Positions 1 to 10,167 of a stretch of 64,000 bases of DNA are shown one piece after another. How positions within the stretch are numbered: position 1 is the first letter of the stretch; every line of letters starts with the position of its first letter. A program made the translations under genes and the position numbers. The notes below the pieces were generated by a model, which worked only from the letters and a program-made list of their open reading frames with translations, ran no database searches and was not told the DNA's origin. Origin of the DNA: CAWHXG01 sp963833235 (GTDB lineage: Bacteria; Pseudomonadota; Alphaproteobacteria; Rhodobacterales; Rhodobacteraceae); contig CAWHXG010000003.1 in assembly GCA_963833235.1 (NCBI GenBank), positions 1 through 64,000 of the forward strand. The letters are read 5' to 3'.

Positions 1-1024
1 ACTTTACCGGGTCGCCCACCGGCACCGGGACGATATGGCTGCCGTGATCCGTCAGCGGCAGGCCCATGCCCTTCAGCCGCGCCTTCAGCACCCGCGCGCG
101 ATCCTGATGGGTCGCGCGCAGGCTGCCATCGGCCTTCAGATGCGCGACCGATGCCGCCGCCCCGGCCGCCACCGCAGGCGGCAGCGAGGTGGTGAAGATG
201 AAGCCGGCGCATAGGACCGGATCGCATCCACCATCCGGGCGGAGGCCGCCACGTAGCCGCCCATCACGCCGTAGGCCTTGCCGAGCGTGCCGTTGACGAT
301 GTCGACCCGCCGGGCGATCCCGTCGCGCTCCGCCACGCCGCCGCCGCGCGGCCCGTAAAGCCCCACCGCATACACCTCGTCGAGGTAGGTCAGCGCGCCG
401 AACTCCTCCGCCAGATCGCGGATCACCGCGACCGGCCCAAAATCGCCGTCCATCGAATAGACGCTCTCGAAGGCGATCACCTTCGGCACGCCCGGGTCCG
501 CCGCCTCGAGCAGTTCGCGCAGATGCGCCACGTCGTTGTGGCGGAAGATGCGCCGCTCGCCCCGCCCGCGCCGGATGCCTCGATCATCGAGGCGTGGTTC
601 AGCGCGTGCGAGAAGATCGCGAGGCCGGGAAAGAGCCGCGGCAGGGTGGACAGCGTCGCGTCGTTGGCGATGTAGGCCGACGTGAAGATCAGCGCCGCCT
701 CCTGCCGGTGCAGGTCCGCCAGCTCCGCCTCCAGCCGCGCATGGTAGACCGTCGTGCCCGAGATGTTGCGCGTGCCGCCCGATCCGGCGCCCGTCGCGTC
801 CAGCGCCTCGTGCGTCGCGCGAGCACCGCGGGATGCTGCCCCATGCCCAGGTAGTCGTTGCCGCACCAGACGGTGATCCGCGTCTCGGTCCCGTCCGGCC
901 GGCGCCAGACCGCGTGCGGGTACTGGCCCCGCCGGCGTTCGATGTCGATGAAGGTGCGATAACGGCCCTCGTCGTGCAGGCGCTGCAGGGCGGCGTCGAT
1001 CTGGGCGTCGTAGGTCGGTGTCAC
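1..1024 (-). CDS. hemA: 5-aminolevulinate synthase, 3' end cut by window edge, three apparent frameshifts
   Basis: PLP enzyme that condenses glycine and succinyl-CoA to 5-aminolevulinate, the first step of tetrapyrrole synthesis in alphaproteobacteria. About 341 of the usual ~405 codons are present. Recognisable stretches are [16 protein letters not shown] near the N-terminus, [11 protein letters not shown] in the middle, and [14 protein letters not shown], whose Lys carries the PLP. The likely start is GTG at 1024 ([10 protein letters not shown]), with GGAGA seven bases upstream. The reading frame changes near 820, 570 and 210. Near 210, GCGCCGGCTTC should read GCGCCGGGCTTC (a lost G) to give the expected APGFIF. 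Single-base errors in an essential gene suggest sequence error rather than a pseudogene. Function is secure; exact codons are not. Confidence 0.9.
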
Positions 1025-1055
1025 GTCGGGTCTCCGTTCGGCTGGGGCCAGGCAA

Positions 1056-1067
1056 AGACCTAGGTCT
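1056..1067. promoter_or_regulatory. 12-bp perfect palindrome upstream of hemA
   Basis: AGACCTAGGTCT lies 32 bp upstream of the hemA start, in the gap between hemA and the divergent M20 peptidase gene. It could be an operator for either gene. It does not match the FNR box TTGAT-N4-ATCAA. A 12-bp palindrome can occur by chance, so this is only a candidate. Confidence 0.25.
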
Positions 1068-1190
1068 CGGTCGCTGGAAACATAGCCGAAAGCGCCCATG
1101 GGCAGCCGCGAACGCTGCGTCGGGCTCCCGGGCTGGCATCGCCCCGCCGGCCTGCTAGTCTCCCGCCAAACTGGAGGAAAGTAACCCGCC

Positions 1191-2623
1191 ATGACCGATG
1201 CCACCACGACCCGCGCGGCCGAACCTGTATCCTCGGGCACGCTCGACCAGGTGCTCGCCAGCATCGACGCCGGCCTCGACGCGGCGCTGGAGCGCCTCTC
1301 GCGGTTCCTGGAGATCCCCTCCATCTCCACCGATCCCGCCCATGCCGCCGATTGCGACCGCGCGGCCGAATGGCTGACGGCCGAGCTGCAATCCCTCGGG
1401 ATCGACGCGCAGGTCCGCCCCACGCCGGGCCGGGCGATGGTTGTGGGCCATGCCGGGCCGAAGGATGCCGGCGTACCGCACCTGCTCTTCTACGGCCATT
1501 ACGACGTGCAGCCCGTCGATCCGCTGGCGCTCTGGCACACGCCGCCCTTCGAACCCGCCATCGAGGAGACGCCGAAGGGCCGGGTCATCCGCGCCCGCGG
1601 CGCCGCCGACGACAAGGGCCAGCTGATGACCTTCGTCGAGGCCTGCCGCGCCGGATCGCCGTCAACGGCGCCCTGCCCGCCCGGCTGACCTCTTCTTCGA
1701 GGGCGAGGAGGAAAGCGGCTCCCCTCCCTCGTGCCGTTCCTGCAGCAGAATGCCGACGAGCTGCGCGCCGACATCGCCCTGGTCTGCGATACCGGCATGG
1801 TCGCGCCCGGCGTTCCCTCCATCGCCGCCCAGCTGCGCGGAATGCTGAAGGACGAGTTCACCCTGCATGGCCCCGCGATGGATCTGCATTCGGGCCATTA
1901 CGGCGGACCGGCCCTGAACCCCCTGCGCGAGATCGCCCGCCTCGTGGCCTCGTTCCACGACGAGGCGGGTCGGGTCGCCGTGGCGGGCTTCTACGACGGC
2001 GTGCAGGAGGTGCCCGATGCGCAGCGCGCCGCCTGGGCGCAGTCCGGCTTCGACGAGGCTGCCTATCTGGGCGACATCGGCATGACCCGTGGCCATGGCG
2101 AGCCGGGATACACCCCGCTGGAACAGCAATGGGCCCGCCCGACGCTCGAGATCAACGGCCTCTGGGGCGGCTACCAGGGCGCCGGCTCGAAAACGGTCAT
2201 CCCGGCCGAGGCGCATTGCAAGCTCACCTGCCGCCTCGTTGGCGACATGGACCCTGCCGCGATCCGCGCGGCCATCCGCACCCATGTGGAGGAGCGGCTT
2301 CCCGAAGATGCCCGCATCGAATGGCAAGGCGATCTCGACGGCGCGCGCGCCACGGTGATGGACACCTCGCGCCCGAATTCGACGCCGCCCGCGCCGCGCT
2401 GACGGACGAATGGAACCGCGCGGCCGTGCTCGTGGGCATGGGCGGCTCGATCCCGGTGGTCGGGCATTTCAAGGACGTGCTGGGGCTCGACGCGATGCTG
2501 ATCGGCTTCGGCGCCGAAGACGACCGCATCCATTCGCCCAACGAGAAATACGACGTCGCGGCCTTCCACAAGGGCACCCGCAGCTGGGCCCGCATCCTCG
2601 CCGCGCTCTCGGAAGCACGCTGA
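1191..2623 (+). CDS. M20-family metallopeptidase (dipeptidase-like), several apparent frameshifts
   Basis: Zinc-dependent exopeptidase of the M20 family, probably a cytosolic dipeptidase. In the first frame [11 protein letters not shown] gives the metal ligand H103 and the adjacent D105, and GAADDKGQ gives the bridging Asp. The [12 protein letters not shown] metal/base motif lies across 1690-1725 and is only readable when the frame is corrected. HSGHYGG and GGSIPVV follow further on, and the C-terminus [15 protein letters not shown] carries the last metal ligands. Frame breaks lie near 1650, 1688, 1720 and 2370. The one near 1688 fits a lost G (CTGACC for CTGGACC). Full length would be about 477 codons, normal for the family. 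The ATG at 1191 follows GGAGGAAAG. Substrate cannot be told from sequence. Confidence 0.85.
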
Positions 2624-2689
2624 CGCGGGCGGGGCACGGCGATGCGGCCCTCGCCCCCTTGACGTCGCAATAAGGAAGTTCGGCAGCGG

Positions 2690-2766
2690 TGGCGCGGTTG
2701 ACGGGGCTCGAACCCGCGACCCCCGGCGTGACAGGCCGGTACTCTAACCAACTGAGCTACAACCGC
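2690..2766 (-). tRNA. tRNA-Asp (GTC)
   Basis: A full cloverleaf of 77 nt with encoded CCA. The acceptor stem is GCGGTTG/CAACCGC, the D arm has TAGCTCAGTTGGTTAGAG, the anticodon stem-loop CCGGCCTGTCACGCCGG shows GTC, and the T arm is GGGTTCGAGCCC. It is the first of three tRNA genes on this strand within 1 kb, but the ~200-bp and ~500-bp gaps argue against one compact cluster. Confidence 0.97.
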
Positions 2767-2964
2767 CCGCTGCTGCGCCGCGCCCCGGAACCCCGGAATT
2801 CGGCGTAGGCGGTGGTCTATGGTCCCGCCCCGGGCGCGTCAAGCGGCTAGCGTCGCGCGAGGGCGAAAATCTGAGCCCGCTTCGATTTCGCGCGCCGGGC
2901 CGGCAAACCTCGCGAGTCGCTGCGGCATCGGCATGAACGACGCGCCGTAAGCCTTTGAAGGATA

Positions 2965-3040
<76 letters not shown>

Positions 3041-3541
3041 GGGCGTATGCCTGATAGCGCCCCGCCTTCCGGCTGACAAGTCCGCTGGGGCCGGGCGCGT
3101 TTCGCCTCCGGCCGGCCGCCGTGGGCATTCCGCATCCCAGGAACCGCGGCAATCGCGCCCGGCCGCAGCGAATGCGCCATCCCGAGGCCCGCAAGCTCCG
3201 GCATCGCGGCGGCGCGATACGACAGAGACCCGTGCCGCGGCTGCACCTGCATCGCAGTCAGCCCGCTTCCGAGTTCTTCGAAGAGGTGACCCACTTCGAT
3301 CTCGCGCGGATCGCCTCTCGAGATCCCAACAGCCAGCGGAGACGACACCCCCGATTGTCACGACATCCATGCGCAACGCGGCGCACCAGCATTCCCACCG
3401 CGCCCCCGCTCGGATGATGGCGTCGCGAAAACCGGGCGTGGGAAGGGCGAGGGTGAAAGGCGCCGCAGTCCACTGGCCAAGGCCGGGGGCCGCCAAGCGG
3501 GCGGGGACGGCTGCCGCGCAGAGCAGCCCGCAGAAAGGGGG
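3041..3541. other. 501-bp gap between two tRNA-Val genes, no gene recognised
   Basis: Open frames exist on both strands, but none has a plausible start with ribosome binding site, family resemblance or normal composition. I see no further tRNA, terminator or mobile-element end. The two flanking tRNA-Val genes share long identical stems, so recombination between them could delete or insert this stretch. Confidence 0.5.
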
Positions 3542-3616
3542 TGGTGGGTGATGAGGGATTTGAACCCCCGACATCTTCGATGTGAACGAAGCGCTCTACC
3601 ACTGAGCTAATCACCC
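3542..3616 (-). tRNA. tRNA-Val (CAC)
   Basis: A 75-nt cloverleaf with encoded CCA. Acceptor stem GGGTGAT/ATCACCC, anticodon stem-loop CTTCGTTCACATCGAAG with CAC, T arm GGGGTTCAAATCCC. The D loop is one base shorter than in tRNA-Val(TAC). It reads the GUG codon, which is frequent in this high-GC genome. Confidence 0.97.
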
Positions 3617-3808
3617 GTCGGCGCGGGTGGTAGCCGCTGACCCCCCCACGCGCAAGCCCGATCTGCCGCGGCCCGGATACCATTGCAGGTTGAGCGGCGG
3701 GCTGTCAGAAGGTGGCGCAATGCCGCCGGAACGCCACGCCGCGGCGGCGAATTCGCTCAATGCCCGGCGCCCGCCCGCATCCACGTCCCGCCCGAATGGT
3801 TCCTGTCC

Positions 3809-4351
3809 ATGCCCGCACCTCTCAGCGCCCCCGAGCACAGGCTCCCCGACAACGGGACGGAACGCGTGCGCGCGCCGGCGATCTTCCGGGTCCGCACCGA
3901 GGCCGACCTCGACAGGATCCCCTTCAGCAACGGCATGGCCGCGGTGGAGGTGCCGGCGCACCTGCTCGACAAGCTCGAGATCAAGCATGCCGACCGGGGC
4001 GAGAGCCTGCGCCTGCAGGCGCTGGAGCGCTCGATCCGCGCCAAGGGCTTCCAGCCGGTCGAGCCGATCACCGCACGGATCGGGCGCCGGGGCCGCTGGA
4101 TCGTGGTGAACGGCGGCCACCGGCTGACGGCGGCGCGGCGGGTGATGCGCGAATTCTGGACGAACCTCTTCGGACGCAAGGTCGAGACCTTCTATTTCGT
4201 CCTCTTCACCAACCCCGAAAGCTGGAGCAAGGCGACCCCGCCTCCCGGCATCGACCTGGCCAGGACGCCCGACAGCCTCGAGAGCCGCCAGGCCTGGGAT
4301 CGCGCCGAGGCCCGCATGCGCGAGGTCGGCCCGCCGCCCCCCGGCAACTGA
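3809..4351 (+). CDS. ParB/Spo0J N-terminal-like (ParBc) domain protein
   Basis: A 180-aa protein with one recognisable domain, the ParB N-terminal fold, at about residues 35-125. VEVPAHLLD, then IRAKGFQPVEPITAR, then VVNGGHRLTAARRV match the typical N-G-x-H-R-x-x-A core. No helix-turn-helix or C-terminal dimer domain of a true chromosome-partitioning ParB is present and no parA lies nearby, so a role in segregation is unlikely. The domain is also found in nuclease-like and regulatory proteins; true function unknown. I chose the ATG at 3809 (MPAPLSAP) because upstream in-frame codons are Arg-rich and look non-coding. It stands alone between the tRNA genes and the convergent lon gene. Confidence 0.75.
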   Translation: MPAPLSAPEHRLPDNGTERVRAPAIFRVRTEADLDRIPFSNGMAAVEVPAHLLDKLEIKHADRGESLRLQALERSIRAKGFQPVEPITARIGRRGRWIVVNGGHRLTAARRVMREFWTNLFGRKVETFYFVLFTNPESWSKATPPPGIDLARTPDSLESRQAWDRAEARMREVGPPPPGN

Positions 4352-4471
4352 GGGCGTCCCCGCCGAGCGCCGGACAACCGCGCTGCCGCTAGCCGCAACC
4401 CAAGGCGGACCGGCGAACCGAAGCCATGGTCTTGGCACCCACGCGCAGGACTGCAACAGGCGCCGCAACGC

Positions 4472-4495
4472 AAAACGCCCCGGCGAACCGGGGCG
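4472..4495 (-). terminator. Rho-independent terminator of lon
   Basis: On the minus strand an 8-bp perfect stem CGCCCCGG/CCGGGGCG closes a TTCG tetraloop and is followed directly by TTTT. It begins 31 bp after the lon stop codon. The stable UUCG loop and the T run make this a strong call. Confidence 0.88.
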
Positions 4496-4525
4496 CTTCC
4501 TTCGCAGGGTCGGATGGGGCCTGCC

Positions 4526-6934
4526 TTAGTGCGCCGTCGCCCCCGCCTCGCCGCGGCGCAGTTCCATCGCCTTGGCGGCGGCCGCCTCCTCCGCGGCCTC
4601 GTCCCATTCGATGGGCTCCGGCTTGCGCACCAGCGCCAGCTTCAGCACGTCGCGGACATGGGCCACAGGAATGATCGTCAGCCCGTCCTTCACGTTGTCG
4701 GGGATCTCGCTCAGGTCCTTCTCGTTGTCCTGCGGGATCAGCACCGTGGTGATGCCGCCGCGCAGGGCGGCCAGCAGCTTCTCCTTCAGCCCACCGATGC
4801 CCAGCACGTTGCCGCGCAGCGTCACCTCGCCGGTCATCGCCACGTCGCGGCGCACCGGGATCTGGGTCATCACCGACACGATCGAAGTCACCATCGCCAC
4901 GCCGGCCGATGGCCCGTCCTTCGGGGTCGCCCCCTCGGGCACGTGGACGTGGATGTCGAGCTTGTCGAAGCGCGGCGGCTTCACCCCGATCTCGGCGCGA
5001 TCGAGCGCACGTAGCTCGACGCCGCGTCGATGCTCTCCTTCATCACGTCGCCCAGCTTGCCGGTGGTCTTCATCCGGCCCTTGCCCGGCAGCCGCAGCGC
5101 CTCGATCGACAGCAGGTCGCCCCCCGCCTGGGTCCAGGCCAGCCCGGTGACCGTGCCGATGGAGTCCGCCTCCTCGGCCAGCCCGTACTTAAACCGCTTG
5201 ACGCCCAGATACGGCTCCAGATCCTCCGGCGCGATCGTCACCTTCTTCACGTCCTTGCGGATGATCTTCGTCACCGCCTTGCGCGCCAGCTTGGCGATCT
5301 CGCGCTCCAGGTTCCGCACCCCGGCCTCGCGGGTATAGGTGCGGATGATCGCGGTCAGCGCCTCGGGGCTCAGCTCGAACTCCCCCTTGCGCAGGCCGTG
5401 GTTCTTCACCTGCTTGGCGATCAGGTGCTGGCGCGCGATCTCGGCCTTCTCGTCCTCGGTGTAGCCGGCCAGCGGAATGATCTCCATCCGGTCCAGAAGC
5501 GGCCCCGGCATGTTGTAGGTGTTCGCCGTGGTCAGGAACATCACGTCGGAAAGGTCGTATTCCACCTCGAGGTAGTGATCCACGAAGCTGCTGTTCTGCT
5601 CGGGGTCGAGAACCTCCAGCATCGCGCTCGCCGGATCGCCGCGGAAATCCTGGCCCATCTTGTCGATCTCGTCGAGCAGGATCAGCGGATTGCTCGTCTT
5701 CGCCTTCTTCAGCGACTGGATGATCTTGCCCGGCATCGAGCCGATATAGGTCCGCCGGTGGCCGCGGATCTCGCTCTCGTCGCGCACGCCGCCCAGGCTG
5801 ATGCGGATGAACTCGCGCCCCGTCGCCCGCGCCACGGACTTGCCAAGGCTCGTCTTGCCGACGCCCGGAGGCCCCACGAGGCACAGGATCGGCCCCTTCA
5901 GCTTCTTGCTGCGCTGCTGCACGGCCAGATACTCGACGATCCGCTCCTTGACCTTCTCCAGCCCGTAATGGTCGTCGTCCAGCACCTTCTGGGCCCGACC
6001 GAGATCGCGCTTCACCCGGCTGCGGGTCTCCCACGGGATCGACAGCATCCAGTCCAGGTAGTTGCGCACCACCGTCGCCTCGGCCGACATCGGGCTCATG
6101 TTCTTGAGCTTCTTGACCTCGCCCTCGGCCTTGTCGCGGGCCTCCTTGCTCAGCTTGGTCTTGGCGATCCGCTCCTCCAGCTCGGCGACCTCGTTCTGGC
6201 CTTCCTCGCCGTCGCCCAGCTCCTTCTGGATCGCCTTCATCTGCTCGTTCAGATAATATTCGCGCTGCGTCCGCTCCATCTGGGACTTCACGCGCGTCTT
6301 GATCTGCTTCTCCACCTGCAGGACGGACATCTCGCCCTGCATCAGGCCATAGACCTTCTCCAGCCGCTCGGCGACGTCGAGCGTCTCCAGAAGGTCCTGC
6401 TTCTGCTCGACCTCGACGCCCAGATGCCCGGCCACCAGATCCACCAGCTTGGCGGCCTCATTGGTCTCGGCCACTGTGCTCAGCGCCTCGTCGGGCACGT
6501 TCTTGCGCACCTTCGCGTAGCGCTCGAAATCCTTGACGACCGAGCGCACCAGCGCCCGCACCGCCGAAGCGTCGCCGGGCGTCTCGCCAAGCGCCACGGC
6601 ACGCGCCTCGAAGTAGCTCTCGTTGTCGATGTATTCGGCGATCTTCACGCGCGTGCGACCTTCGACCAGCACCTTCACGGTGCCGTCGGGCAGCTTCAGA
6701 AGCTGCAGCACGTTGGCCAGCACGCCGATGTTGTAGATGCCGGCGCGGTCGGGGTCGTCGACGCTGGCGTCGATCTGGCTGGCAAGCAGGATCTGCTTGT
6801 CCTCCGACATCACCTCCTCGAGCGCGCGCACGGATTTCTCGCGCGCCGACGAAGAGCGGCACGATCATGTGGGGGAACACCACGATGTCGCGCAGCGGCA
6901 GCACCGGGTAGGACGAATGAAGCTCTTCGGTCAT
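4526..6934 (-). CDS. lon: ATP-dependent Lon protease, two apparent frameshifts
   Basis: Cytosolic AAA+ serine protease that degrades misfolded and regulatory proteins. Domain order is normal: N-terminal substrate-binding domain starting [20 protein letters not shown], a coiled-coil region, the AAA+ module with Walker [10 protein letters not shown], and the protease domain with the catalytic Ser in DGPSAGVAM. Total length is about 803 codons, as expected. Two single-base shifts interrupt it. Near 6840 an extra base splits MIVPLFVG from the following [12 protein letters not shown]. Near 4983 a missing G splits SSYVRS from [15 protein letters not shown]. Both sit inside conserved sequence and are best read as sequence errors. 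AAGGATCGTCAG precedes the ATG. A terminator follows at 4472-4495. Confidence 0.95.
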
Positions 6935-7005
6935 CTGACGATCCTTGTGGCAGCGGATCCGGCCCCGGTCGTCGGCAGCGCGGATACTCTCCGGGTTGGT
7001 TGGAA

Positions 7006-7034
7006 CATCTGGTGTCGGCGGGCCGATGTTTCAA
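7006..7034 (-). promoter_or_regulatory. Possible heat-shock (sigma-32) promoter of lon
   Basis: On the minus strand ATTGAAA is followed after 13 bases by ACACCAGATG, about 70 bp upstream of the lon ATG. This resembles a sigma-32 promoter (CTTGAA, then CCCCAT-like) only partly. lon is commonly controlled by RpoH, and rpoH is at 53972-54868. A weak candidate. Confidence 0.3.
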
Positions 7035-7217
7035 TGTATCTCGGTCTGCGGCCGATCCTGACCCGCGCCACCGCCGGTAGCAAGCGCCCAACTTGGTACA
7101 ATCTGCAAGACCGGCCGCAGGACGGAACGCCGGTCTGGTCGCAGGGATGGCCGGAGGAATGGTTGCAGCCTCAGGCACAGGGCTGGCCGCGGCAATGGCG
7201 GGCCGCAGGCGCGGCAA

Positions 7218-8249
7218 TCAGCCCTCCGCCATGTGGGCCTCCTCGAAGGTCGCCATGCCTGCCAGGCATTCGGTCGCCGCCCGCATCACCCCGATCGCCA
7301 GCGCCCCGCCCGTGCCCTCGCCCAGCCGCAGCCCCAGCGAAAGAAGCGGCACCTTGCCCAGCCGCTCCAGCAGCCGCCAGTGGCCGGCCTCGGTCGAGGC
7401 ATGGCCCGCCACCGCATGGTCCAGCGCGCCGGGCGCGGCCGCTTCCAGCACCGAGGCGGCAGCGCAACAGATGAAGCCATCCAGGATAACCGGCACACGC
7501 AGGTGGCGCGCCCGCACGATGGCCCCGGCCATGGCGGCACTCTCGCGCCCGCCCACCGACTGCAGCGCCAGCAGGGCCCGCGCCGCGCCATCGGTCGCCG
7601 CAAGCGCCGGGGCGTGCCGGTCGAGGCCGGCGTCGATCACGGCGATCTTGCGTGCCAGTCCCGCCGCGTCCACCCCCGTCCCGCGCCCGGCCCAATCGGC
7701 GCCCGCCCCGCCCCAGAGCGCGGCACACAGCGCCGCGGCCGAGGTGGTGTTGCCGATCCCCATCTCGCCCACCACCAGCAGGTCGGCTTTCTCGTCCACC
7801 GCGTCCCATCCCGCGCTCAGAGACGCGGCAAGCTCGATGTCGGTCATCGCCGGGCTTTCGGTGAAATCGGCCGTGGGAGTATCGAGGTCCAGCCCGTGCA
7901 CATGCAGCTGCGCACCCGCGACCCGGGCGATCTGGTTGATCGCCGCCCGTCCGGCACGGAAGTTGGCCACCATCTGCGCCGTCACCTCGGCCGGGAAGGC
8001 CGAGACGCCGCGCGCCGCGACCCCGTGATTGCCGGCGAACACGATCACCCGCGGCGCCGCCACCGGGGCCACAGCCCCCCGCCAGCCCGCATACCACACC
8101 GCCAGGTCCTCCAGCCGGCCAAGCGCCCCCGGCGGCTTGGTCAGCTGCGCGTTGCGGGCGCCGGCGGCGGCTCCGGCCGTTTCATCGGGGCCCGGCAGAT
8201 CGCCCAGCCGCGCGGCGAAATCTGCTGGTGTCGCGAAGGTCATGGGCAC
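7218..8249 (-). CDS. cobT: Nicotinate-nucleotide--dimethylbenzimidazole phosphoribosyltransferase
   Basis: Makes alpha-ribazole 5'-phosphate from nicotinate mononucleotide and 5,6-dimethylbenzimidazole, for the lower ligand of cobalamin. At 343 aa it is full length. Conserved signatures are [61 protein letters not shown] and, near the C-terminus, [13 protein letters not shown], which carries the catalytic Glu region. In Pseudomonas nomenclature the same enzyme is CobU. It is divergent from cobS, which uses its product, across a 471-bp gap filled by a repeat array. No cobalamin riboswitch core is visible in that gap. Confidence 0.95.
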   Translation of the reverse strand: MPMTFATPADFAARLGDLPGPDETAGAAAGARNAQLTKPPGALGRLEDLAVWYAGWRGAVAPVAAPRVIVFAGNHGVAARGVSAFPAEVTAQMVANFRAGRAAINQIARVAGAQLHVHGLDLDTPTADFTESPAMTDIELAASLSAGWDAVDEKADLLVVGEMGIGNTTSAAALCAALWGGAGADWAGRGTGVDAAGLARKIAVIDAGLDRHAPALAATDGAARALLALQSVGGRESAAMAGAIVRARHLRVPVILDGFICCAAASVLEAAAPGALDHAVAGHASTEAGHWRLLERLGKVPLLSLGLRLGEGTGGALAIGVMRAATECLAGMATFEEAHMAEG

Positions 8250-8345
8250 TGCGCGCTCCCTTGCTGGCGGCGCCGCAGTTTCGCGCGCGGCCTGGCATCC
8301 CGCAAGATTGACGCTAAGGCAGGCGCTTCACCGCGGCAGCTCGCC

Positions 8346-8665
8346 CCGCACTTGCGGCCTGTGTCTCGCCGAGGCCGCAAGGTCGGTGCCCCGCCCCGGC
8401 CCGACTGCGCCCACGGTCGAGGGGGAGGCATAGGCCGCAGTAATGTACCCCGCAATCGCGGCCGGTGTCTCGCCAAGGCCCCAAGGTCGGCGCCGCGGCC
8501 CGACTGCGCCTACGGACGGGGGGGAGGCATAGGCCGCAGTACTGTACCCCGCGATCGCGGCCTGTGTCTCGCCAAGGCCCCAAGATCGGCGCCCCGGCCC
8601 GGAACGGCCGCGCCCACGGTCGGGGGGAGGCACGAGCCGTGGTATTGTGCCCCGCAGGGGCCGCC
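8346..8665. repeat. Degenerate ~100-bp tandem repeat array, about three copies plus a remnant
   Basis: Units begin with the block GTGTCTCGCC at 8361, 8465 and 8564, giving spacings of 104 and 99 bp. Each holds CAAGGTCGGCGCC-like sequence, a GCGCCCACGG segment, a run of six to seven G then GAGGCATAGGCCGCAGTA, and a GTACCCCGCGATCGCGGCC segment. GGCCGC and GCGGCC form short inverted arms around GCGATCGC. A decayed fourth copy starts near 8650. The array fills the gap between divergent cobT and cobS. Changing period and lack of codon structure argue against a protein. Confidence 0.75.
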
Positions 8666-8720
8666 TGTACCCCGCTCGGGCCCGCCGCCCCGGCTTGGCA
8701 CCGCCCGCAGGAAGATACCG

Positions 8721-9506
8721 ATGCTTCGGCGCTCCATCCTCGCCCATGCCCTCTCCACGTCCCTCGGCGATCTGGCCGCCGCCACGGGCCTGCTTACCCG
8801 ATTGCCGGTGCGGGTGAGCGCCACACGCGCGATGGCCCGCGGTGCCGCCGCCGCCTGGGCCTACCCCGTGGTGGGGGCCGGGCTGGGGGCGCTGGCGGGG
8901 GCCGTGCATCTTGCGCTCAGCGCCGCCGGCCCCGGCCCCGCCGCCGCCTTCGCCTGCGCGGCCCTGGTGCTGCTCACGGGCGGCCTCCACGAGGACGGGC
9001 TCGCCGACACGGTCGACGGGCTCTGGGGCGGCGGCACGGCCACGCGGCGGCTCGAGATCATGCGCGACAGCCGGATCGGCGCCTATGGGTGCCTGGCAAT
9101 CGGCCTCTCGCTGCTGGCCCGCTTCGCGGCACTCGACGCGCTCGCCCAGCCGGCGCTGGTCTGGCCGGCGCTGATCGCCGCCGGGGCGCTTTCGCGCGGC
9201 GCCATGGCAGCGGCGATGGCCGCCCTGCCCCAGGCCCGCAAAAAGGGCCTCGCCAGCAGCGTCGGCCGCCCGGGGCCCGGCATCGCGGCGCTGGCCATCG
9301 CCCTGGCGCTTGCCATAGCACTCCTCGCCACCGGCAGCGCGGCCCTGCCCGCCGCCCTGGCCGCGGCGCTGGCTGCGGCCTGGATCGCGCGGCTCGCCCT
9401 CGCCCGCATCGGCGGCCAGACGGGCGACATCCTCGGCGCCGCGCAGGCCCTGGCCGAGGTCGCCGCCCTCACGGCCTTCGCGGCGCTTCTGGCCCATACC
9501 GCCTGA
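8721..9506 (+). CDS. cobS: Adenosylcobinamide-GDP ribazoletransferase
   Basis: Integral membrane enzyme that joins adenosylcobinamide-GDP to alpha-ribazole, the last assembly step of adenosylcobalamin. 261 aa, normal length. The metal-binding signature GGLHEDGLADTVDGLWGG lies near residue 95, followed by RRLEIMRDSRIGAYG. Several Ala/Leu-rich membrane segments fill the C-terminal half, ending ARIGGQTGDILGA. The ATG at 8721 has AGGA 12 bases upstream; further in-frame codons upstream lie in the repeat array and are not coding. Its partner cobT is divergent on the other side of that array. Confidence 0.93.
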   Translation: MLRRSILAHALSTSLGDLAAATGLLTRLPVRVSATRAMARGAAAAWAYPVVGAGLGALAGAVHLALSAAGPGPAAAFACAALVLLTGGLHEDGLADTVDGLWGGGTATRRLEIMRDSRIGAYGCLAIGLSLLARFAALDALAQPALVWPALIAAGALSRGAMAAAMAALPQARKKGLASSVGRPGPGIAALAIALALAIALLATGSAALPAALAAALAAAWIARLALARIGGQTGDILGAAQALAEVAALTAFAALLAHTA

Positions 9507-9601
9507 CGGCAGCGGCGCCGTCGGCCACCGGAGCCGTGCAGGGCCGCATCCCCCGCCCGGACCGAAACCCCGCCCGTGCCGAAACGCCACCCCTGCCCAC
9601 G

Positions 9602-9630
9602 AAAAAGGCCGCCCCCCGAAAGGCGCGGCC
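9602..9630 (-). terminator. Rho-independent terminator of carD
   Basis: On the minus strand GGCCGCGCC and GGGGCGGCC pair with a single mismatch around a short TTTCGG loop, followed by TTTTT. It starts 24 bp after the carD stop codon. The convergent cobS gene ends 95 bp away on the other side and may share it. Confidence 0.75.
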
Positions 9631-9654
9631 CCGCATCCGTCCTCCGCAACCAGC

Positions 9655-10167
9655 TCAGGCCGCGGCGCGGCTCACCAGCACGTCGTCGATGCTGCGCTGC
9701 GCCGCATCCTCGTCGCCGCCGCTCACGGCCGCCACCTCGCGCGTCAGCCGCTCAAGCGCCGCCTCGTAGAGCTGCCGCTCGGAATAGCTCTGCTCGCGCT
9801 GGTCGTCGGCCCGGTGCAGGTCGCGCACCACCTCGGCGATGGCGATCAGATCGCCGCTGTTGATCTTCTGCTCGTATTCCTGCGCCCGGCGCGACCACAT
9901 GGCCTTCTTCACCTTCGCCTTGCCGCGCAGGATCTGCATCGCATGGGTGATCGTGTCGGGGGTGGAAAGCGAACGCATCCCGAACTCCGTCGCCTTCGCG
10001 GTCGGCACCCGCAGGGTCATCTTGTCCTTCTCGAACGAGATCACGAACAGCTCCAACGAGATCCCGGCCACCTCCTGCTCTTCGATCGAGACGATCTTGC
10101 CGACCCCATGCGCGGGGTACACGACGAAATCGTTGGGGCGGAACTCGGGCAACTTCGCTTTGCTCAT
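9655..10167 (-). CDS. carD: CarD family transcriptional regulator
   Basis: RNA polymerase-binding factor that stabilises open complexes, especially at rRNA and growth promoters. 170 aa. The N-terminal RNA-polymerase interaction domain reads FRPNDFVVYPAHGVGKI, and the helical C-terminal part has AMWSRRAQEYEQKINSGD and SYSERQLYEAALERL. I place the start at MSKAKLPEF (ATG at 10167, preceded by AGGATAGCG). An upstream ATG would add 55 residues with no resemblance to the family. It is transcribed from its own likely promoter at 10323-10350 and ends at a terminator. Confidence 0.92.
   Translation of the reverse strand: MSKAKLPEFRPNDFVVYPAHGVGKIVSIEEQEVAGISLELFVISFEKDKMTLRVPTAKATEFGMRSLSTPDTITHAMQILRGKAKVKKAMWSRRAQEYEQKINSGDLIAIAEVVRDLHRADDQREQSYSERQLYEAALERLTREVAAVSGGDEDAAQRSIDDVLVSRAAA

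Noticed and set aside
8346..8665. CRISPR-like array between cobT and cobS
   Set aside because: Units are ~100 bp and continuous, without short repeats alternating with unique spacers, and no cas genes are nearby.
8250..8720. Cobalamin riboswitch between cobT and cobS
   Set aside because: No B12-box or matching helices found; the gap is filled by the ~100-bp repeats.
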